Assembly (NCBI GenBank): GCA_002367695.1
Contig: DFDK01000010.1
Span: 629-5,809 of the forward strand
Origin: Acidimicrobium sp. UBA3029
Lineage (GTDB): Bacteria > Actinomycetota > Acidimicrobiia > Acidimicrobiales > Ilumatobacteraceae
Reading direction: 5' to 3'
Length of the DNA: 5,181 nt
Positions within the stretch are counted from its first letter, which is position 1. Every line of letters starts with the position of its first letter. Shown piece by piece: positions 1-5,181 of the stretch. Position numbers and translations under genes: made by a program. The notes under the pieces are model-generated. The model was not told where the DNA came from and ran no database searches. It saw only the letters and a program-made list of their open reading frames with translations.

Positions 1-1137
1 CGATGGGCGTGGGCCGAGATCAACTTAAGTGCATTGGCACACAACGTGCGTGTGTTGGCAACCGAATCTGCACCAAGCGAAGTGTGGGCTGTAGTCAAGG
101 CCAATGCATATGGGCACGGTGCGTTGCAATGTGCAACAACCGCAATTGAGAGTGGCGCCAGTGGCTTATGTGTTGCGCTTGCAGATGAGGCAATTGCACT
201 GCGTCAAGCTGGCGTGAGCGCACCGATTTTGGTAATGAGTGAACAACCTGCAGATCAACATGAGGACATGATCAAGTACGGGCTCATTGCGACGCTGTAC
301 AACAGAGCAACCATTGAGTATTACGCCAATGTGGCTGCACGACTTGGTGTAGTTGGTGCTGTACACATCAAGGTTGACACGGGCATGCACCGAGTTGGCA
401 CTGAGCCAAAGCAGGCTGTCGAGATGGCACAACTCATCGCGGCGCAAACATGGTTGCAATTGGACGGAATTTTTACTCACCTCGCAACTGCCGACGTTGT
501 CAACCATGAAGCAACTGCGCGGCAAATAGCTGAGTTTGATCAGGTGTGTGATGATCTGAAACTCATTGGGCTCCTTCCAAGTCGGGTGCACATTGCAAAC
601 TCGTCGGCAACGATGAATCATGTGGGCATTGCTGGCCAAATGAAAAATGCACCGACGATGACTCGAGTAGGCATTGCAATGTACGGCATTGCAGCAGACG
701 CACAAAATAATTCGTTTGGCGTTGCAACTGGCGAAGCCTTGCAGCGTGTGATGTCGCTAAAGGCACGCGTTTCTCATGTGCAATGGCTAGGCGAAGGCGA
801 AGCAGTTTCTTACGGCCTGCACCGCACGCTCAATCAGCGTTCGTGCATTGCAACATTGCCGATTGGGTATGCCGATGGATTGCCGCGCGGATTGTGGACA
901 ACAGGCGAGGTACTCATTGGTGGCAAACGGCGACCATTTGCGGGTGTGGTCACAATGGATCAGGTGATGATCAATTGCGAAAGCGATGATGTACAAATTG
1001 GCGATGAAGCCGTGCTTATTGGCCAGCAAGGTGAGATTCAGATAACTGTCAACGATTGGGCTCGTCAGTTAGGAACAATTGGTTACGAGATTGTGTGTGG
1101 TATCAGTGCAAGAGTGCCACGCAACTACCTACGCTAA
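1..1137 (+). CDS. alr: Alanine racemase, PLP-dependent (5' end outside window)
   Basis: Interconverts L- and D-alanine in the cytoplasm, supplying D-alanine for peptidoglycan. The reading frame is open from base 1 and already reads RWAWAEINLSALAHNVR, the conserved start of the Alr barrel, so the true start lies upstream, probably only a few to about twenty codons away. The TTG at 34 is an internal leucine codon, not a start. Visible residues, numbered from base 1: the PLP-binding lysine K33 in VVKANAYGHG (bases 97-99), KVDTGMHRVG with R131, the RVGIAMYGI strand, the catalytic tyrosine Y271 in AVSYG, PIGYADGLPRG, TMDQ at 318-321, and the C-terminal GYEIVCGISARVPRNYL. All key catalytic positions are intact. 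The 378 codons present are close to the usual full length of about 370-390. It ends with TAA 15 bases before tsaE. Fused Alr-TsaE proteins are known in other bacteria, but here the two are separate. Confidence 0.97.
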   Translation, partial: RWAWAEINLSALAHNVRVLATESAPSEVWAVVKANAYGHGALQCATTAIESGASGLCVALADEAIALRQAGVSAPILVMSEQPADQHEDMIKYGLIATLYNRATIEYYANVAARLGVVGAVHIKVDTGMHRVGTEPKQAVEMAQLIAAQTWLQLDGIFTHLATADVVNHEATARQIAEFDQVCDDLKLIGLLPSRVHIANSSATMNHVGIAGQMKNAPTMTRVGIAMYGIAADAQNNSFGVATGEALQRVMSLKARVSHVQWLGEGEAVSYGLHRTLNQRSCIATLPIGYADGLPRGLWTTGEVLIGGKRRPFAGVVTMDQVMINCESDDVQIGDEAVLIGQQGEIQITVNDWARQLGTIGYEIVCGISARVPRNYLR

Positions 1138-1152
1138 ATCGTTCAACTTCAC

Positions 1153-1653
1153 ATGATTCGACTCACCGCACAAAGCACCGACGACACTCGAGACATCGCG
1201 ACGGCAATCGCGATGCTTGCACGCGCAAGCGACATGATCGTCTTGATTGGTGAAATGGGAAGCGGTAAGACCACATTCAGTCAGCATTTTGCGCACGCTC
1301 TTGGAGTAACGGAGCCTGTGACCTCACCAACATTTAATTTGTTACATAACTATGCGGGTAGCCGATTGAAGTTGCATCACGCCGACCTCTACCGGCTTGA
1401 GCGCACAGGCGAGTTGGATGATTTGGGTTTGACTGAGTTGCAAGAAGCAGGCGGTTTGATGTTGGTTGAATGGGGCGATGTTGTGGGTGACGCGCTCGGA
1501 ACTGGTCTCGTGGTCAAGTTGGCGGCGACCGCAAATGCCGACGCCGAAGATTTGGCTACCGTGCGCCAGATCGATATTGACTGGCGAGGCTTGCAATGGG
1601 AAACACGGTGGGACAAATTACGTACCTCGTTGACGAACTGGGCAACCTCATGA
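1153..1653 (+). CDS. tsaE: tRNA threonylcarbamoyladenosine biosynthesis ATPase TsaE
   Basis: TsaE is the P-loop ATPase that binds the TsaB-TsaD dimer and is needed for turnover of the t6A37 synthase. The 166-residue product has the Walker A loop GEMGSGKTT at residues 33-41 (K39, T40), the family signature VTSPTFNLLHNY at 56-67, HADLYRL at 76-82 (D78), the acidic ELDDLGLTEL stretch at 87-96, and LVEWGD at 104-109 (E106, W107). Length is normal for the family (about 150-170). The ATG at 1153 places Walker A at the usual distance from the N-terminus. No Shine-Dalgarno sequence is visible in the 15 bases after the alr stop, so translation may be partly coupled to alr or may start without one. The gene ends in an ATGA overlap with tsaB. 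Confidence 0.96.
   Translation: MIRLTAQSTDDTRDIATAIAMLARASDMIVLIGEMGSGKTTFSQHFAHALGVTEPVTSPTFNLLHNYAGSRLKLHHADLYRLERTGELDDLGLTELQEAGGLMLVEWGDVVGDALGTGLVVKLAATANADAEDLATVRQIDIDWRGLQWETRWDKLRTSLTNWATS
1650..1653 (+). promoter_or_regulatory. ATGA stop/start overlap, tsaE-tsaB
   Basis: The tsaB ATG (1650-1652) shares bases with the tsaE TGA (1651-1653). No Shine-Dalgarno sequence precedes it, which favours termination-reinitiation coupling and roughly matched output of two partner subunits. The overlap is seen directly; coupling is inferred. Confidence 0.85.
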
Positions 1654-2363
1654 TTATTTTGTCGATCGACACCGCGACTGCGGGGGTGAGTGTCGCAATA
1701 TCTGATGGCGCTCGAGTATTGGCATCGAGCGAGATGCGCAGCGAAAAACAACATGCAGAGGTGTTGACGACAATGATCGACTTTGTTCGAAAGCAAGCCG
1801 GCGTGTCGTTTGGCGATGTTGGGGCGGTTGCTGTCGATATCGGCCCAGGTTTGTTTACGGGAATGCGCGTCGGAATCGCGTCGGCAAAGGTAATCGCACA
1901 AGTACTCGATGTGCCAATAATTGGTGTAACCAGTTTGGACATTTTGGCAACTGCGGTAGGCGATACCGAAGACGTAATTGGATGCGTGATCGATGCTCGG
2001 CGCGGCGAGGTGTATTGGTCGCTGTACCGAAATATCGATGGCAAGTTGCGTCAGGTAACAACGCCGCAGGCGAGCACAGTAGAAGAATGCGCATTGCAAA
2101 CGATTGATCGTGGCCAGGCAACACTTTTTGTGGGCAATGGCGCACTCCGTTATCGCAACGAAATCGAATTAGTAGTGGCTGGAGTGTTACCAAGCTTTGA
2201 GTTTGCAGATGAGATGGCAGCGTTGCCTTCGGCCGTTGTGCTCGCCCAGATTGCATACGATCGTGCATTGCGCCAAGAGTGGCAAGATGCCGACTCGTTG
2301 GTGCCCGAGTATCTGCGCTTGCCAGACGCCGAAATTAACTGGGCAACACGGAGCGCTTCATGA
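1650..2363 (+). CDS. tsaB: t6A synthase dimerization subunit TsaB
   Basis: TsaB is the non-catalytic ASKHA-fold partner of TsaD in the bacterial t6A37 synthase and also carries the contact surface for TsaE. I chose the ATG at 1650 because the protein then starts MIILSIDTATAGVSVA, the canonical family N-terminus. The same frame stays open for another 18 codons to an ATG at 1596, but those residues match no TsaB feature and lie inside tsaE. The 237-residue product shows QHAE at 34-37, GPGLFTGMRVG at 65-75, DARRGEVYW at 116-124, and a C-terminal VPEYLRLPDAE motif common in actinobacterial TsaB. It overlaps tsaE and rimI by 4 bases each. TsaB-RimI fusions exist in some bacteria; here the stop codon cleanly separates the two. 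Confidence 0.96.
   Translation: MIILSIDTATAGVSVAISDGARVLASSEMRSEKQHAEVLTTMIDFVRKQAGVSFGDVGAVAVDIGPGLFTGMRVGIASAKVIAQVLDVPIIGVTSLDILATAVGDTEDVIGCVIDARRGEVYWSLYRNIDGKLRQVTTPQASTVEECALQTIDRGQATLFVGNGALRYRNEIELVVAGVLPSFEFADEMAALPSAVVLAQIAYDRALRQEWQDADSLVPEYLRLPDAEINWATRSAS
2350..2353 (+). promoter_or_regulatory. Shine-Dalgarno site (GGAG) of rimI
   Basis: GGAG lies within the last codons of tsaB with 6 bases between it and the rimI ATG at 2360. It is the only well-spaced Shine-Dalgarno-like site among the six starts in the window, and it supports the ATG at 2360 as the rimI start. Confidence 0.6.
2360..2363 (+). promoter_or_regulatory. ATGA stop/start overlap, tsaB-rimI
   Basis: The rimI ATG (2360-2362) overlaps the tsaB TGA (2361-2363). 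Together with the GGAG just upstream it allows both reinitiation and fresh ribosome binding at rimI. Confidence 0.85.
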
Positions 2364-2875
2364 GAGGCGACAGTCCGGTGCTCCAGATTGCGACCATGCA
2401 GCGCAAGCACATTCGCGACATCATGCCCATCGAAAACGCGGTGTATCCGCGGCCGTGGACCGAGAAAGTATTTGCAGAAGAAATTGAAATGATGGGTCGT
2501 GGTAGGCGTCATTACGTAGTCGCCCATATTGGGAAAGTGCTTGTGGGATATGGCGGTTTGTTATTTGCCGAAGAAGATGCACACATCACCAACATCGCAG
2601 TGAAACCTGATTGGCATCTGCGTGGGGTGGCAACCGAAATGATGTTGGAGTTGGCTGCCGAGGCACGCAATCGCGAATGTGCAGCCCTCACGCTCGAGGT
2701 TCGGCACACCAATACTGCGGCACAAGAGTTGTATCGACGTTTTGGTTTTGTGCCGGCTGGAATTCGCCAAAAGTATTACGAAAACACCGACGACGCAATT
2801 GTTATGTGGTGCACCGAAATTCAGAGCGAGGAATATTCGCAACGGCTTGCCGCGATTGTGCAGTCGCGACCATGA
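2360..2875 (+). CDS. rimI: GNAT N-alpha-acetyltransferase RimI
   Basis: A GNAT-fold acetyltransferase. In enterobacteria RimI acetylates the N-terminal alanine of ribosomal protein S18; in Actinobacteria the physiological target is less certain. The 171 residues include ENAVYPRPW at 25-33 (the substrate-side segment typical of RimI), the beta4 strand ITNIAVKP at 76-83, the acetyl-CoA pyrophosphate loop HLRGVA at 86-91, LTLEVRHTN at 110-118, ELYRRFGF at 123-130 and RQKYY at 136-140. E113 and Y125 are spaced as the proposed catalytic Glu and Tyr of Salmonella RimI (Glu103, Tyr115). The loop starts with His where the family consensus (Q/R-x-x-G-x-G/A) has Gln or Arg. The start is the ATG of an ATGA overlap with tsaB and has the best Shine-Dalgarno site in the window. 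There is no N-terminal extension or fusion. Confidence 0.93.
   Translation: MRGDSPVLQIATMQRKHIRDIMPIENAVYPRPWTEKVFAEEIEMMGRGRRHYVVAHIGKVLVGYGGLLFAEEDAHITNIAVKPDWHLRGVATEMMLELAAEARNRECAALTLEVRHTNTAAQELYRRFGFVPAGIRQKYYENTDDAIVMWCTEIQSEEYSQRLAAIVQSRP
2872..2875 (+). promoter_or_regulatory. ATGA stop/start overlap, rimI-tsaD
   Basis: The tsaD ATG (2872-2874) overlaps the rimI TGA (2873-2875). The preceding bases (cagtcgcgacc) hold no Shine-Dalgarno sequence, so TsaD synthesis probably depends on ribosomes finishing rimI. Confidence 0.85.
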
Positions 2876-3891
2876 GTGCAAACACGTTGTTTAGCGACAG
2901 TACGGTGGTGCTCGGCATCGAGACAAGCTGCGACGAGACAGCTGCTGCGGTCGTAATGGGTGGTAACGATGTGTTGTCGTCGGTTGTTGCAACACAAATA
3001 GATTTGCATGCTCGTTATGGCGGCGTGGTGCCAGAGATTGCGAGCCGTGCTCATGTCGAAGCAATGAACGTCGTAATACGTCAAGCAATCACGCAATCTG
3101 GAGTGCCGATTGAGCGCATTGATGCAGTGGCAGCAACGGTTGGGCCGGGGTTGATTGGTGCGCTGCTTGTAGGGGTGGCTGCAGCAAAGTCGGTTGCTCT
3201 CGTTCTCGACAAACCATTTATTGGTGTTAACCACTTGGAAGCGCACTTATACGCGGCATTACTTGATGACCCGCACGTTGAGTTTCCGATGCTCGTTGTG
3301 CTGGTCTCTGGTGGCAACACTTTGTTTGTCGAGATGCGGGGCCACGGAGACTTCAGTGTGATCGGCCAAACAATTGACGATGCAGCAGGTGAGGCTTTCG
3401 ACAAGGTCGCGCGATTTTTGGATCTCGGTCATCCAGGAGGACCTGCAATTGATCGCGTTGCGCTTACTGGTAATGCGAACGCAATCGATTTTCCGCGAGC
3501 AATGTTGCACGATGGACTCGATGTTTCATTTAGTGGTCTCAAAACTTCGGTTATCAACTTCGTGCGCAAGAATCCAACAGTGTTAACAGCAGATGTGGCC
3601 GCATCTTTCCAATACGCGGTGGTTGATGTGTTGGCAGCAAAAGCGCGCAAAGCGGCTCAGCAAATTGGAGCAAAGACCGTTGCGCTTGGCGGTGGTGTTG
3701 CAGCCAATTCGTTGTTGCGAAGCACAATGACAACAGTGTGCGCAGAATCGGGATGGAGATTGGTGTTGCCGAGTATGGGCATGTGTACCGACAACGCAGC
3801 CATGATTGCATCGGCAGGTTGGTACCGTTTAGTTGCGGACGGCCCATCCAGTATGGATATGGGCGCGATGCCAAACCTCAAACTCACATGA
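2872..3891 (+). CDS. tsaD: tRNA N6-adenosine threonylcarbamoyltransferase TsaD
   Basis: Catalytic subunit of t6A synthase. It transfers the threonylcarbamoyl group from threonylcarbamoyl-AMP to N6 of A37 in tRNAs reading ANN codons. The 339-residue product has the full Kae1/TsaD pattern: LGIETSCDETAAAVV at 14-28, GGVVPEIASRAHVE at 50-63, GPGLIGALLVG at 91-101, the metal-ligand pair H121 and H125 in GVNHLEAHLYA, VSGGNT at 145-150, the TIDDAAGEAFDKVAR segment at 167-181, FSGLKTS at 220-226, GGGVAANSLLR at 273-283 and the metal-ligand aspartate D307 in CTDNAAMIA. The start at 2872 is the ATG of an ATGA overlap with rimI and gives normal family length. The frame is open a further 87 codons upstream, inside rimI, without family similarity. 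No Shine-Dalgarno site is visible, so translation is probably coupled to rimI. Confidence 0.97.
   Translation: MSANTLFSDSTVVLGIETSCDETAAAVVMGGNDVLSSVVATQIDLHARYGGVVPEIASRAHVEAMNVVIRQAITQSGVPIERIDAVAATVGPGLIGALLVGVAAAKSVALVLDKPFIGVNHLEAHLYAALLDDPHVEFPMLVVLVSGGNTLFVEMRGHGDFSVIGQTIDDAAGEAFDKVARFLDLGHPGGPAIDRVALTGNANAIDFPRAMLHDGLDVSFSGLKTSVINFVRKNPTVLTADVAASFQYAVVDVLAAKARKAAQQIGAKTVALGGGVAANSLLRSTMTTVCAESGWRLVLPSMGMCTDNAAMIASAGWYRLVADGPSSMDMGAMPNLKLT
3888..3891 (+). promoter_or_regulatory. ATGA stop/start overlap, tsaD-dusB
   Basis: The dusB ATG (3888-3890) overlaps the tsaD TGA (3889-3891). The preceding bases (aacctcaaactcac) lack a Shine-Dalgarno sequence. This joins dusB translationally to the t6A genes and is the main argument for the long N-terminus over the GTG at 3942. 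Confidence 0.8.
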
Positions 3892-5081
3892 CCAACAACA
3901 TCAGCAGCGCCGAAACGAGCGCCAACAACAGCACAAAGACTGTGCGGCGCTTGGCGCCACTGCAACTCGGCGAGCATTCAGTCTGGCCTCCTGTGGTGCT
4001 TGCGCCAATGGCCGGTGTAACAAATGCACCATTTCGGTCGTTGTGTCGCAAGTTTGGGCCTGGTCTTGTGTATGTAAACGAAATGATGATGGCAACTGGT
4101 TTGGTGCACGGCAATCGCAAAACCGACACGATGCTCAAGTTTGGAAGTGACGAAACATTTCGCAGTCTGCAGCTATATGGCAGTGATCCCGAGATGCTTG
4201 CGCGCGCAGTTGACAAACTTGGTCGCGCAGATGCGGTTGATCACATCGATCTCAATTTTGGCTGCCCAGCACCAAAAGTGACTCGTCGCGGTGGTGGAGC
4301 AGCAGTGCCGCTCAAGCGCCAGTTATTGCGAGCTCTCGTAACGGCAGCGGTCGAGACAGGTAAAAATTATGGTATTCCAATCACGTGCAAGTTTCGAATG
4401 GGTATCGACGACGACCTCATTACGTTCGTGCAAACAGGCGTGATTTGCGAAGAGGCAGGTGCATCTGCGGTAGCGCTGCATGCACGAACCGCGCGTCAGC
4501 ACTATGCACCGAGTGCGCATTGGGATGCGATCAAAGAACTGAAAGAGGCGGTCACGAGTATTCCTGTTCTCGGCAATGGAGATATTTGGGAAGCAAAAGA
4601 TGCGTTGCGCATGGTTGAGCAAACCGGTTGTGATGGCGTAGTAATTGGTCGCGGATGTCTGGGGCGACCATGGTTGTTTCGTGACTTGATCGACGCGTTT
4701 AGTGGCAACCCAATTCAAGCAACACCAAAACTTGGTGACGTGCTTGAAGTGATGGTCGAGCATGCAACTGCGTTGTGTGGACACTTAGGTGAAGAGCGTG
4801 GCATTCGTGATTTTAGAAAACACACGGGTTGGTATCTCACTGGCTATCCGGTGGGCGGCGAGACGCGACGCAAGTTCAGTGAGATTATGTCGCTCGAAAA
4901 TTTGCGCGAGTTGTGCAGCGCACTCGACCACACGTTGACGATTGTTGATGGCGGAGAGCGAATTGCGCGCGGTCACACCAACGGCCCAATTCGTGTGGTG
5001 TTGCCAGATGGCTATCTTGATGATCTCGACGACCTGACTGTTCCTGACGACGGTCATGTGATGCAACTCAGTGGTGGCTAA
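3888..5081 (+). CDS. dusB: tRNA-dihydrouridine synthase, DusB type
   Basis: FMN-dependent enzyme that reduces uridine to dihydrouridine in the tRNA D-loop using NADPH. The 397 residues contain, in order, VVLAPMAGVTNAPFR at 36-50 (FMN site), VNEM at 63-66, SLQLYGSDPEML at 93-104, HIDLNFGCPAPKVTRRGGG at 119-137 with catalytic C126 (bases 4263-4265), CKFRMGIDDD at 167-176 with the FMN-contacting K168, LHARTARQHY at 197-206, PVLGNGDI at 226-233 and VIGRGCLGRPW at 252-262. The C-terminal helical domain includes RDFRKHTGWYLTGYP. The start chosen is the ATG at 3888, which overlaps the tsaD stop as ATGA. It gives an 18-residue leader rich in Asn, Ser and Thr before the usual beginning; a GTG at 3942 (codon 19) is an alternative. 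Actinobacterial homologs are commonly called DusB, but which uridine is modified cannot be read from sequence. Confidence 0.94.
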   Translation: MTNNISSAETSANNSTKTVRRLAPLQLGEHSVWPPVVLAPMAGVTNAPFRSLCRKFGPGLVYVNEMMMATGLVHGNRKTDTMLKFGSDETFRSLQLYGSDPEMLARAVDKLGRADAVDHIDLNFGCPAPKVTRRGGGAAVPLKRQLLRALVTAAVETGKNYGIPITCKFRMGIDDDLITFVQTGVICEEAGASAVALHARTARQHYAPSAHWDAIKELKEAVTSIPVLGNGDIWEAKDALRMVEQTGCDGVVIGRGCLGRPWLFRDLIDAFSGNPIQATPKLGDVLEVMVEHATALCGHLGEERGIRDFRKHTGWYLTGYPVGGETRRKFSEIMSLENLRELCSALDHTLTIVDGGERIARGHTNGPIRVVLPDGYLDDLDDLTVPDDGHVMQLSGG

Positions 5082-5104
5082 TGAGCACATGGAGTTGCCA
5101 ATAA
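5079..5104 (+). promoter_or_regulatory. TAATG junction with a 7-codon ORF between dusB and maf
   Basis: The dusB stop TAA (5079-5081) shares its last A with an ATG (5081-5083), which opens a frame of only seven codons, MSTWSCQ, closed by TAA at 5102-5104. The maf start at 5089 lies inside this mini-ORF in another frame. The mini-ORF could be a chance by-product or a reinitiation decoy that lowers Maf output. The arrangement is seen directly; any role is speculative. Confidence 0.35.
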
Positions 5105-5181
5105 ATATTGTTCTCGCGTCAAAGTCGCCACGCCGAGTTGACTTGTTGACTCAATTTCTTGAGCACCAATTTGGTGAAGGG
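5089..5181 (+). CDS. maf: Maf-family nucleoside triphosphate pyrophosphatase (3' end outside window)
   Basis: Only the first 31 codons are present. They read MELPINIVLASKSPRRVDLL and onward, matching the Maf N-terminus (hydrophobic strand, then ASxSPRR, then xxLL). S11, S13, R15 and R16 belong to the substrate-binding loop. Maf proteins hydrolyse nucleoside triphosphates to monophosphates and remove non-canonical ones. The contiguous SPRR resembles the E. coli YhdE branch (dTTP, UTP, m5UTP, pseudo-UTP) more than the m7GTP-specific YceF branch, but this is a tentative inference from a fragment. The ATG at 5089 is 7 bases after the dusB stop. The only purine-rich upstream sequence is GGTGG at 5072-5076, about 12 bases from the start, which is a weak site. 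Translation is probably linked to dusB. Confidence 0.88.
   Translation, partial: MELPINIVLASKSPRRVDLLTQFLEHQFGEG

Larger units (their letters stand above)
1..5181 (+). other. Probable single operon alr-tsaE-tsaB-rimI-tsaD-dusB-maf
   Basis: Seven collinear genes with gaps of 15, -4, -4, -4, -4 and 7 bases leave no room for internal terminators or intergenic promoters. I see no hairpin followed by a T-run at any junction. The promoter is presumably upstream of alr and outside the window, and the transcript continues past the right edge. Promoters inside coding sequence cannot be excluded. Confidence 0.75.

Noticed and set aside
34..36. TTG as a possible start of the alanine racemase
   Set aside because: The same frame is open back to base 1 and encodes the conserved WAEINLSAL segment, so the gene starts upstream of the window.
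1138..1152. The alr-tsaE gap as a promoter or terminator site
   Set aside because: Fifteen bases with no inverted repeat, T-run or -10-like box. It is too short for a regulated junction.
1596..1649. Upstream ATG giving TsaB 18 extra residues
   Set aside because: TsaB proteins begin at the MIILSIDT strand. The extension lies within tsaE and has no family match.
1389..2099. Antisense open frame of 236 codons across the tsaE-tsaB junction
   Set aside because: The translation is rich in Cys, His and Arg without any recognisable domain, and it opposes two well-supported genes. It is a shadow of their codon structure.
2611..2871. The tsaD frame stays open for 87 codons inside rimI, as if a RimI-TsaD frameshift fusion could be made
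   Set aside because: The extra residues resemble nothing in TsaD, I noticed no obvious slippery heptamer plus structure near the junction, and the ATG at 2872 gives a normal-length TsaD.
3738..3887. Upstream ATG giving DusB 50 further residues inside tsaD
   Set aside because: The extension is out-of-frame tsaD sequence with no similarity to Dus proteins, and the ATGA start at 3888 fits the junction pattern.
5138..5151. Direct repeat TTGACT-TG-TTGACT resembling two -35 boxes
   Set aside because: It encodes conserved Maf residues (VDLLT), and no matching -10 element or downstream gene start is visible before the window ends.
5164..5176. Inverted repeat CACCAA-T-TTGGTG in maf, and the same arms with a 3-base spacer at 4723-4737 in dusB
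   Set aside because: Both lie in coding sequence, the arms are only 6 bp, the first spacer is too short for a hairpin, and both words recur across the window because of codon bias.

Overview
The window looks like ordinary bacterial chromosome, tightly packed with housekeeping genes. All seven recognisable genes are on the + strand, and fewer than 25 bases lie outside coding sequence. The gene order alr-tsaE-tsaB-rimI-tsaD is typical of Actinobacteria (Mycobacterium tuberculosis has the same order). Several protein details also look actinobacterial, such as the tRNA-dihydrouridine synthase motif GRGCLGRPW and the TsaB tail YLRLPDAE. Base composition is roughly balanced and leucine is mostly TTG or CTC rather than CTG, so this is not a classic high-GC actinomycete. 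A moderate-GC lineage, for example a freshwater or marine Acidimicrobiia-type bacterium, is my best guess, but this is inference.

Layout: 1-1137 is alanine racemase (alr), with its 5' end outside the window. 1153-1653 is tsaE, 1650-2363 tsaB, 2360-2875 rimI, 2872-3891 tsaD and 3888-5081 a DusB-type tRNA-dihydrouridine synthase. 5089-5181 is the first 31 codons of a Maf-family nucleotide pyrophosphatase, cut by the window end. Four successive junctions (tsaE/tsaB, tsaB/rimI, rimI/tsaD, tsaD/dusB) are identical 4-base ATGA stop/start overlaps. The alr/tsaE gap is 15 bases and the dusB/maf gap is 7. I see no convincing promoter, terminator, RNA gene, mobile element or CRISPR array. Any promoter is probably upstream of the window.

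How the genes work together: TsaE, TsaB and TsaD are the three proteins that transfer the threonylcarbamoyl group to A37 of ANN-decoding tRNAs (t6A). The TsaC/Sua5 enzyme that makes the activated intermediate is not here. RimI is the N-alpha-acetyltransferase usually encoded with them. DusB adds a second tRNA modification (dihydrouridine), and Maf hydrolyses non-canonical or modified nucleoside triphosphates. Alr supplies D-alanine for the cell wall. The transcript therefore joins a cell-wall enzyme to a tRNA-modification block.

No new system is visible. The points most worth a second look are the unbroken chain of ATGA overlaps with almost no Shine-Dalgarno sites, the presence of dusB-maf where groES-groEL follows tsaD in mycobacteria, and the unusual dusB-maf junction.
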